Positions 1-5,311 of a DNA stretch of 5,311 nt are shown one piece after another. The stretch spans positions 1 through 5,311 of the forward strand of contig CALFGH010000169.1 in the NCBI GenBank assembly GCA_937958315.1. Direction: 5' to 3'. Every line of letters begins with the position of its first letter. The stretch's first letter is position 1. A program made the translations under genes and the position numbers. Under the pieces are notes generated by a model. It did no database searches, had not been told where the DNA came from, and worked only from the letters and a program-made list of their open reading frames with translations. Source of the DNA: an uncultured Collinsella sp. Its GTDB lineage: Bacteria; Actinomycetota; Coriobacteriia; Coriobacteriales; Coriobacteriaceae.

Positions 1-51
1 GTGGCCTCCGTCGTGAGCAGGACTGTAGAGCAGGAAACTTCATCAGTGCCC

Positions 52-93
52 GCCCCACGGGAAACCGACGGGATAGACCGGTTCAGATGGGGC
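52..93 (+). other. Possible folded RNA element of unknown identity
   Basis: GCCCCA at 52-57 is exactly complementary to TGGGGC at 88-93, a six-pair outer stem. Inside it, CGG-GAAA-CCG (58-67) can form a small hairpin capped by a GNRA-type GAAA loop. An alternative pairing of AACCG (63-67) with CGGTT (79-83) would exclude that hairpin. I compared it by memory with RNase P RNA, tmRNA, SRP RNA, 6S RNA, T-box and common riboswitches and recognised none. It could be the 3' part of an RNA beginning before the window, or chance pairing in GC-rich DNA. Confidence 0.25.
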
Positions 94-95
94 TT

Positions 96-168
96 TGATG
101 CATGGGTGGTCTGTTGGTGGGCAATTGGGTATCATGCTGAGGTTACTGCATCGACTCTGTGATGCATG
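96..168 (+). repeat. 9-bp direct repeat TGATGCATG flanking the candidate promoter
   Basis: TGATGCATG occurs at 96-104 and again at 160-168, on either side of the candidate -10 box. Each copy contains the palindrome ATGCAT. The copies are visible and exact; a role as a regulator site is speculation, and a repeat this short could be chance. Confidence 0.3.
107..135 (+). promoter_or_regulatory. Weak candidate promoter upstream of rnj
   Basis: TATCAT at 130-135 matches the -10 consensus at five of six positions. Seventeen bases upstream, TGGTCT (107-112) matches the -35 consensus TTGACA at only three of six. Transcription would start near 142 and give a leader of roughly 113 nt before rnj. The weak -35 makes this tentative; the operon could instead be transcribed from a promoter before the window. 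Confidence 0.27.
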
Positions 169-234
169 TTTGTACGTTCCCGGCGGTCGGTTTGCCAGAA
201 GCGCCCCGTCGGTTGTTCCAGACCCGTTTCGAAG

Positions 235-240
235 AAAGGA
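235..240 (+). promoter_or_regulatory. Candidate ribosome binding site of rnj, unusually far from the start
   Basis: AAAGGA, in the purine run GAAGAAAGGAAA, is the only Shine-Dalgarno-like stretch before ATG 255. Fourteen bases separate it from the ATG, longer than the usual 5-9 and unlike the well-spaced sites of the two downstream genes. Initiation may be weak, or leader folding may bring the site closer. Confidence 0.5.
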
Positions 241-254
241 AACTACACGAACCT

Positions 255-1925
255 ATGGCAGCTAAAAAATCATCTCCCTTGAAGATCATTCCGCTCGGCG
301 GCCTTGACGGCATCGGCAAGAACATGACGGTCTTCGAGTGCGGCGACGACATGGTGCTCGTCGACGCCGGCCTCATGTTCCCCGACGACTCCCAGCCCGG
401 TATCGACCTGGTGCTTCCCGACTATACCTATGTCCTGGAGAACGAGGAGAAGCTCCGCGGCATCATCGTCACCCACGGCCACGAGGACCACACCGGTTCG
501 CTTCCGTATCTGCTGCAGGACCTCAACAACAAGGTGCCCATCTTCTCGAGCAAGCTGACGCTTGGTTTCATCGAGGGCAAGCTTGCCGAGTTCCGCATCC
601 GCGCTCCCAAGTTCCGCGAGGTTAAGGGCGGAAGCCACGTTAATCTCGGCGGTATCTCGCTTGACTTCTTCTCGATGACGCACTCCATTCCGGGTGCTTT
701 GGGCGTATTCATTCGCACCAACCAGGGCACCGTTATGCACACGGGCGACTTTAAACTCGACCAGACGCCCATCGACGGCGTCACGCCCGACTATGCCGCC
801 ATCAGCCGCTTTGCCAAGCAGGGCATCGACCTGCTGCTTTCCGACTCCACCAACGCCACGGTTCCGGGCTTTACCAAGTCCGAGGCCGAGGTTGGCCCCA
901 ACCTGCTGCACGCCATCAAGAACGCCCCGGGCCGCGTGTTCGTCGCGTCGTTCTCGAGCCACATCCATCGCCTACAGCAGATCTGCGACGCCGCCCGCAA
1001 GTGCGGCCGCAAGGTCGTCGTGACCGGACGCTCCATGCTCACCAATACCCGCGTGGCGCGCGAGCTGGGCTACCTCAACATCGACGACGCCGATATCATT
1101 GATGCCTTCGATATCGATAACCTGCCTGACGATAAGATCGTCGTCATGTGCACCGGTTCGCAGGGCGAGCCGCTGTCGGCCCTGTCCCGTATGGCCAACG
1201 GCGAGCATAAGACGCTCTCCATCCACGAGGGCGATACCGTCATCCTCTCGGCAACTCCCGTTCCCGGTAACGAGAAGGCCGTCCAGCAGGTTGTCAACAG
1301 CCTGGCCAAGCTTGGCTGCGACGTGTGGGATAAGAATCGCGCCCTCGTCCATGTCTCGGGCCACGGTAGCCAGGAGGAGCTCAAGCTTCTGATGGCCATG
1401 GCCAAGCCCACCTACTTTATGCCGGTTCACGGCGAGGCCGTGCATCTGCGCGCCCATGCCCAGCTTGCCCGTAAGATGGGCATCAAGGACGATCATATCT
1501 TTATCCTTGATAACGGCGACACGCTCGAGATGCGTGGCGGTATCGTCAAGCGCGGTGCGCCCGTCGAGTCCGGTGTCGTTTACGTCGACGGCTTGCGTAT
1601 CGGCGATACCGACCCCATCGTCCTGCGCGATCGTCAGAAGCTCGCCAATGACGGTATGGTCACGGCCGTCGCCATCGTCTCGCTCAAGCACAAGAAGATC
1701 GAGGCCATCGAGTTCTCGGGCCGCGGCGTCTCGTTTGCCATCGACGACCAGTTCTCCGAGGATGCCTCCGCGTCCATTATGAAGACGATTGAGAAGGGCA
1801 AGTTCAGCTTTACGAGCAGCGGTTCCGATGCCATTCGCAAGGCCGTGCGCGATTCGCTCTCTAACTTTATCTGGAGCCGTACGCGCACCCGTCCGATGAT
1901 CATCCCGGTCGTCATGGAGGTTTAG
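255..1925 (+). CDS. rnj: Ribonuclease J (metallo-beta-lactamase/beta-CASP RNase)
   Basis: Complete 556-residue RNase J, about the length of B. subtilis RNase J1. This family degrades and matures RNA in the cytoplasm with 5'-to-3' exonuclease and endonuclease activity, using two metal ions. Metal-ligand motifs are all present: HGHEDH at residues 74-79, H143 in MTHSIPG, HTGDFK at 162-167 (D165), and H392 in PVHGE. Beta-CASP features include SDSTNAT (196-202), SFSSHIHR (232-239), TGSQGEP (300-306) and HVSGHGSQEE (366-375), the last corresponding to the 5'-phosphate/nucleotide-binding region. The C-terminal domain ends in the typical RPMIIPVVMEV. The ATG at 255 was chosen because homology begins there (IIPLGGLDGIGKN) and motif numbering then matches J1 closely. 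An in-frame GTG at 159 would add 32 residues unlike RNase J and has no well-placed ribosome binding site. First of three co-directional genes; ftsK starts 1 nt after its stop. Identification is very secure; whether it behaves like J1 or J2 cannot be told. Confidence 0.97.
   Translation: MAAKKSSPLKIIPLGGLDGIGKNMTVFECGDDMVLVDAGLMFPDDSQPGIDLVLPDYTYVLENEEKLRGIIVTHGHEDHTGSLPYLLQDLNNKVPIFSSKLTLGFIEGKLAEFRIRAPKFREVKGGSHVNLGGISLDFFSMTHSIPGALGVFIRTNQGTVMHTGDFKLDQTPIDGVTPDYAAISRFAKQGIDLLLSDSTNATVPGFTKSEAEVGPNLLHAIKNAPGRVFVASFSSHIHRLQQICDAARKCGRKVVVTGRSMLTNTRVARELGYLNIDDADIIDAFDIDNLPDDKIVVMCTGSQGEPLSALSRMANGEHKTLSIHEGDTVILSATPVPGNEKAVQQVVNSLAKLGCDVWDKNRALVHVSGHGSQEELKLLMAMAKPTYFMPVHGEAVHLRAHAQLARKMGIKDDHIFILDNGDTLEMRGGIVKRGAPVESGVVYVDGLRIGDTDPIVLRDRQKLANDGMVTAVAIVSLKHKKIEAIEFSGRGVSFAIDDQFSEDASASIMKTIEKGKFSFTSSGSDAIRKAVRDSLSNFIWSRTRTRPMIIPVVMEV
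1916..1920 (+). promoter_or_regulatory. Ribosome binding site deciding the TTG start of ftsK
   Basis: GGAGG lies inside the last codons of rnj and ends six bases before TTG 1927. No ATG or GTG is similarly placed, so this site fixes the rare TTG as the start. The overlap with the rnj coding end suggests ribosomes finishing rnj reinitiate on ftsK. Confidence 0.85.
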
Positions 1926-1926
1926 T

Positions 1927-4704
1927 TTGGCGCGCGGATCTGCACAAAACGCCAAAGGCAATAAGGCCAACAACCAACCGGCATCTGCTAAGGGTGCCGG
2001 TTCCCATCTGCGTGCCAATAAGGGCCACGAGTCTGAGTTCGATGAGTTCGAGCCCCTGGTCGAGCCTTCGGCCAATCGCGATATCGCCGGCGTGGTCATT
2101 GCCGTTTTGGCGATTGCGTCCTTCATTGCCGTGATTTCCCCGGCAACGGCACCCGTGACAGCCGCGGTTGCCGGTTTCTACCACCTCGGCTTTGGCCTGG
2201 GCGCCTACGTGCTGCCGATCGTCATCTTGCTGTTTGCCGCCACGCTCTTTTTGGGTGAGGACTCGCCGCTCAACATTCGCTCGGTCGCGGGCGGCGCCGT
2301 GGTCTTTGTGGCCATTGTCTCTATCCTGTCGCTGATGGTGCCGGGTACGACCGATTCGTGCGACCTTATGTTTACGCCGCAAAACCTTTCCGCGTCGGGC
2401 GGCTACATTGGCGCCTTTATCGCAAGTACCCTGCAAAACGCCCTGGGCAAACCTATTGCCATGGTTGTCTTGCTGGGGCTTGTCGTCGTTGGCCTGGTCA
2501 TTATCGGCTTTTCGGTTGGCGGCGTTTTGCGCTCCGCACGCGACCGCGCTGCCGATTTTGCCGAGCGTCGTCGTGCTGATGTCAATGCGAGTCCGTGGGG
2601 CGATGAAGAGGCCCTGTCGGTACCCGGCGTCACTCGTCCGCACCTGAGTATTCTGCGTCAGAAGGGTACTGATGCCGCCGTGACCACGGTCATAGGTGGC
2701 GATGTTGATCCTGTTTTGGATGACGACGAGGACGATGACCCATTTGTCGACGTGTCCGAGGCCGTGGAGGCCGAGCGCGCCAAGACCACGCTGCTGCCGC
2801 ACCGTCATGCCAAGAAGGGCAAGGCCGCTCCCAAGCTCAACACGAGCGAGCCCGACCCGTCTTGGTCCGATAGCGAAATCGAACTCACCGAGGGCGATGA
2901 CGAGGACGACGAGACTCCGCTCGAGACCGCCAAGACAACCTTGCTGCCGCGTCGCCGTGCCAAGACGGGACAGGTCACCGGACAGTTTTCGATAGAAGAC
3001 GATCCGGACAAGGCTGACGAGTCCGAGCCGCCGTTTGCCGTGAATCCCGTTTCGGCAGCTCCGCAGATCCCCGATTTCCTAAAGCATCCCAAGGTTGCCG
3101 ATGTCTCCAGCTCTACGGCTTCCGCTGCTTCTGTTGCAGCCGGCGATGGGGGAGCGGATGGCACCGTTGCCGATGCCGAGGGCGAACAAGAGGATGGCCT
3201 CAAGCTCCCGCCGCTCGAAATCCTTCATGCCAATCCGCAGTCGGCGTCCTCCGCGTCTTCTGATAAGGAGCTGGAACAGACTGCCGAGTCGTTGCAGTCC
3301 ACCTTGCTTGAGTTTGGCCGTAGCGCCCGCGTTGTCGGCTGGATTGCCGGCCCCACGGTCACGACCTTTAAGCTGCAGCCCGGTGAGGGCGAGCGCGTGA
3401 GCAAGATCTCGAGCCTCGAGGACGATATCGCGCTTTCGCTTGCCGCCCAGTCGGTGCGCATCTTTGCGCCGATCCCTGGCACCTCGCTCGTTGGTATCGA
3501 GATTCCCAATCGCAAGCGACAGAACGTCAACCTGGGCGATGTGCTTCCCTATGTGAAGGGCGGTCCGCTCGAGCTTGCCATCGGTCGCGATGCCGAGGGC
3601 ACGCCGGTTGTCGCCGACCTCGCCAAGATGCCCCATCTGCTGATCGCCGGCACCACCGGTTCGGGTAAGTCGGTCATGATCAACTCCATCATCACGACCT
3701 TGCTCATGCGCGCTCTTCCCGAGGACGTTCGCCTGATCATGGTCGACCCCAAGCGCGTCGAGCTTGCGGGCTATAACGGCCTGCCGCATCTCTACGTGCC
3801 CGTGGTGACCGAGCCCAAGCAGGCGGCCAGTGCGCTGCAGTGGGCCGTGTCCGAGATGGAGCGTCGCCTGAAGGTCTTCGAGCGCCTCAACGTTCGAAAG
3901 ATCTCGACGTATAACGAAAAGCAGGCAGCCGGCGAGTTTGAACACTACGATAATCCGCCGCAAAAGATGCCCTATCTGGTCATCATCATCGACGAGCTTT
4001 CGGACCTGATGATGGTCGCCGGCAAGGATGTCGAGGCCTCGATCGTCCGTATCGCCCAGCTGGGCCGTGCCGCCGGTATCCACCTTATCGTGGCTACGCA
4101 GCGCCCCAGCTCCAACGTGGTGACGGGTCTTATTAAGGCCAACATCACCAACCGTATCGCCTTTAACGTGGCTACGGGCATCGATTCCCGCGTCATTATC
4201 GACCAGATGGGCGCCGAAAAGCTCACCGGTTTGGGCGACATGCTGTTCTCCAAGGTCGACTGGGGCAAGCCCCGCCGTATCCAGGGTTGCTTTGTCTCGG
4301 ACGACGAGATCAACGAGATCGTCGAGTTCGTTAAGTCGCAAAGCGAGCCCGACTACCACGAGGAGATTCTGTCTGCCGTGGCGCCCGCTTCCATGTCTTT
4401 GGCTGGTGGCGGCATTGTTCGCACGGGCGTTGCCGAGCCGCAAGATGACGACCCGCTTATCTGGGAGGCCGCCCATATTGTGGTGGAATCGCAGCTGGGC
4501 TCCACATCTGGCCTGCAACGCCGCCTCAAGGTTGGCTATGCGCGCGCCGGGCGTATTATGGACATGCTGGAAGAAAAGGGTGTCGTCGGCCCGCCCGACG
4601 GTTCCAAGCCGCGCGAGGTCTTGCTGGACGAGGAAGGGCTCGCCGCGCTGGAGTCTGTCGACGCCGAGATGGCACGTGAAGATCGTGAGTTTGGAGGATT
4701 CTGA
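1927..4704 (+). CDS. ftsK: FtsK/SpoIIIE DNA translocase
   Basis: Complete 925-residue septal DNA pump, which in this family uses ATP to move chromosomal DNA through the closing division septum. The basic/polar N-terminus (1-50) is followed by about four membrane segments (approximately 53-72, 89-110, 119-138, 177-199), as in FtsK 4TM domains. A low-complexity linker (about 201-445) holds acidic runs and a duplicated AKTTLLP module. The motor's alpha domain spans roughly 450-560. The RecA-like beta domain has Walker A GTTGSGKS (575-582), Walker B ending IIIDE (686-690) and ATQRPS (723-728). The winged-helix gamma domain (about 843-900, with LQRRLKVGYARAGR and GSKPREVLL) normally reads polar guide sequences such as KOPS/SRS. 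The start is TTG at 1927, supported by GGAGG six bases upstream; the first in-frame ATG (codon 137) falls inside a membrane segment. FtsK (division) and SpoIIIE (sporulation) cannot be separated by sequence alone; a non-sporulating actinobacterial host would favour FtsK. Confidence 0.96.
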   Translation: MARGSAQNAKGNKANNQPASAKGAGSHLRANKGHESEFDEFEPLVEPSANRDIAGVVIAVLAIASFIAVISPATAPVTAAVAGFYHLGFGLGAYVLPIVILLFAATLFLGEDSPLNIRSVAGGAVVFVAIVSILSLMVPGTTDSCDLMFTPQNLSASGGYIGAFIASTLQNALGKPIAMVVLLGLVVVGLVIIGFSVGGVLRSARDRAADFAERRRADVNASPWGDEEALSVPGVTRPHLSILRQKGTDAAVTTVIGGDVDPVLDDDEDDDPFVDVSEAVEAERAKTTLLPHRHAKKGKAAPKLNTSEPDPSWSDSEIELTEGDDEDDETPLETAKTTLLPRRRAKTGQVTGQFSIEDDPDKADESEPPFAVNPVSAAPQIPDFLKHPKVADVSSSTASAASVAAGDGGADGTVADAEGEQEDGLKLPPLEILHANPQSASSASSDKELEQTAESLQSTLLEFGRSARVVGWIAGPTVTTFKLQPGEGERVSKISSLEDDIALSLAAQSVRIFAPIPGTSLVGIEIPNRKRQNVNLGDVLPYVKGGPLELAIGRDAEGTPVVADLAKMPHLLIAGTTGSGKSVMINSIITTLLMRALPEDVRLIMVDPKRVELAGYNGLPHLYVPVVTEPKQAASALQWAVSEMERRLKVFERLNVRKISTYNEKQAAGEFEHYDNPPQKMPYLVIIIDELSDLMMVAGKDVEASIVRIAQLGRAAGIHLIVATQRPSSNVVTGLIKANITNRIAFNVATGIDSRVIIDQMGAEKLTGLGDMLFSKVDWGKPRRIQGCFVSDDEINEIVEFVKSQSEPDYHEEILSAVAPASMSLAGGGIVRTGVAEPQDDDPLIWEAAHIVVESQLGSTSGLQRRLKVGYARAGRIMDMLEEKGVVGPPDGSKPREVLLDEEGLAALESVDAEMAREDREFGGF
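2716..2972 (+). repeat. Duplicated acidic/AKTTLLP module in the FtsK linker
   Basis: Within ftsK, two units each have an acidic run followed by a basic motif. Unit one has DDDEDDD (265-271) then AKTTLLPHRHAKKG (285-298); unit two has GDDEDDE (323-329) then AKTTLLPRRRAKTG (335-348). The AKTTLLP copies are exactly 50 residues (150 bp) apart. The codons differ at synonymous positions (for example ACCACGCTG against ACAACCTTG), so the duplication is not recent or the motif is under protein-level selection. Confidence 0.8.
4693..4698 (+). promoter_or_regulatory. Ribosome binding site for the RodZ-like gene
   Basis: GGAGGA within the last ftsK codons (encoding the FGGF end) lies five bases before ATG 4704. 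The stop and start share one base in TGATG. This is a strong site and supports the start of the partial gene and its coupling to ftsK. Confidence 0.88.
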
Positions 4705-5311
4705 TGGCTGCACGCTTTGGTGACATGCTGCTCGAGCAGCGTCGCCGGATGGGCCTTTCCATCCAGCAGGTCGCCAACACCATCAAAATCAGGCCGCAGA
4801 TCATCGAGTTTTTCGAGACTGGTAACTTTGCATCGATGCCCCCGCGCGGCTATGCACAGGGCATGATTTCGAGCTACGCTCGTTTTTTGGGTCTCAATCC
4901 GCGCGAGGTCGTCAATGCTTATTTTGACGACCTCATGGCATATGAACGCGAGACCTCGCAGCAGGGCGGTCGTTTTCAGGATGCTGCCGGCTACGTTAAC
5001 TCGCGTTCGTCGGTCGATAACGGACGCTTTCTGATGGTTCAGGGTGGACGCTCGACGCGGTACGGTCAGCGACCTCCGCAAGCGGGCTATATCACCGAGA
5101 CGGGCTCCAGCGAGGAGATTCGTTCTCAGCGAGATCGCTTTCGCAGCACGCCTATGCCGGATGACCGTGCGCTTCCCGCCGCTCGCGGGTTGAGCCGCGA
5201 TCCTCGCGCCGGTTACGGCGACGGTGGCTACTCCGGTCGTGGCTATCGCGGAGTTTCTGCCGGGCGTTCCCGCGGTGGATATGCCGACGCCGATACCACG
5301 CAGGTGACGCC
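4704..5311 (+). CDS. RodZ-like helix-turn-helix protein (3' end missing)
   Basis: Open from ATG 4704 to the window edge: 202 codons, no stop. Residues 4-75 form a RodZ/HTH_25-type domain: FGDMLLEQRRRMGLSIQQVA, then KIRPQIIEFFETGNF and MPPRGYAQGMISSYARFLGL, the pattern of cytoskeletal RodZ proteins and their relatives. RodZ is a membrane protein that links MreB to wall synthesis in rods; related HTH_25 proteins may regulate transcription. Residues 84-202 are polar and look disordered, rich in Arg, Gly, Ser, Gln and Tyr (GGYSGRGYRG at 174-183, GRSRGGYA at 187-194). No membrane segment appears in the visible part, whereas a classic RodZ has one soon after the HTH; it may lie beyond the window. 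The start overlaps the ftsK stop (TGATG), with GGAGGA five bases upstream, so translational coupling is likely. Family assignment of the N-terminus is secure, the RodZ function is inference, and no gene symbol is given for that reason. Confidence 0.88.
   Translation, partial: MAARFGDMLLEQRRRMGLSIQQVANTIKIRPQIIEFFETGNFASMPPRGYAQGMISSYARFLGLNPREVVNAYFDDLMAYERETSQQGGRFQDAAGYVNSRSSVDNGRFLMVQGGRSTRYGQRPPQAGYITETGSSEEIRSQRDRFRSTPMPDDRALPAARGLSRDPRAGYGDGGYSGRGYRGVSAGRSRGGYADADTTQVT

Larger units (their letters stand above)
1..254. other. Upstream region without a defensible gene
   Basis: No convincing gene lies here on either strand. Frame 1 is open from the window edge to TGA 160-162 but encodes a Trp-rich peptide I cannot match to anything; frame 3 is open only to TGA 96-98; frame 2 stops almost at once. 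The region holds the possible folded element, weak promoter, direct repeat and rnj ribosome binding site listed separately. A neighbouring gene such as dapA, often found before rnj, is not recognisable here. Confidence 0.6.

Noticed and set aside
52..96. Rho-independent terminator of an upstream gene
   Set aside because: The outer stem ends in TGGGGC followed by only three T residues, and the enclosed loop is long, so it is a poor terminator.
1..162. Open frame running in from the window edge to TGA 160-162
   Set aside because: The 53-codon product is Trp-rich and matches no protein end I know, including DapA. An open frame this short is expected by chance in GC-rich DNA.
159..254. 32-residue N-terminal extension of RNase J from GTG 159
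   Set aside because: The extension does not resemble RNase J, and the nearest purine run (GAGG at 139-142) is 16 bases from the GTG. ATG 255 gives the family length and motif numbering.
338..625. Arg/Pro/His-rich alternative-frame open stretch within rnj
   Set aside because: It is an out-of-frame reading of the conserved metallo-beta-lactamase domain with no independent support.
972..2126. 384-codon open frame on the minus strand opposite rnj and the start of ftsK
   Set aside because: It runs across two well-supported genes on the other strand, shows no recognisable domain and has the composition of a codon-bias shadow.
1912..2808. 298-codon open frame on the minus strand opposite the FtsK membrane region
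   Set aside because: Gln/Asp/Arg/His-rich and motif-free, it overlaps the FtsK membrane segments and linker entirely, so it is a shadow.
3079..4713. 544-codon open frame on the minus strand opposite ftsK
   Set aside because: It is antisense to the conserved FtsK motor. Its His/Gly/Asp/Leu-rich composition is what reverse reading of GC-rich codons gives, and no family motif is visible.

Overview
The window looks like chromosomal core DNA from a moderately high-GC Gram-positive bacterium. The best guess is a Coriobacteriia-type actinobacterium, Collinsella or a relative. That rests on GC-rich coding with many C/G third positions, the RNase J and FtsK variants, and remembered gene order; no database comparison was possible.

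Layout: positions 1-254 carry no gene I can defend. They hold a possible small folded RNA (52-93), a weak candidate promoter (-10 near 130-135) and a 9-bp direct repeat. Three same-strand, tightly packed genes follow: an RNase J (255-1925, complete), an FtsK/SpoIIIE DNA translocase (1927-4704, complete, TTG start), and a RodZ-type helix-turn-helix protein (4704-5311, cut by the window end). The first two are separated by 1 nt and the last two overlap by 1 nt. Both downstream genes have strong Shine-Dalgarno sequences inside the end of the preceding gene, so one mRNA with coupled translation is likely.

Together the genes cover RNA decay and processing (RNase J), chromosome clearance at the division septum (FtsK) and probably cell shape or regulation (RodZ-like). 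This matches a conserved neighbourhood: in Bacillus subtilis rnjB lies near spoIIIE, with rodZ(ymfM)-pgsA-cinA-recA further on; in many actinobacteria rnj sits directly before ftsK. By that precedent pgsA, cinA and recA may follow beyond the window.

I found no mobile element, CRISPR array, tRNA, rRNA or convincing terminator, and no sign of a new multi-gene system. The points worth a second look are a duplicated acidic/AKTTLLP module in the FtsK linker, the long Arg/Gly/Tyr-rich tail of the RodZ-like protein with no membrane segment in view, and the unexplained rnj leader.
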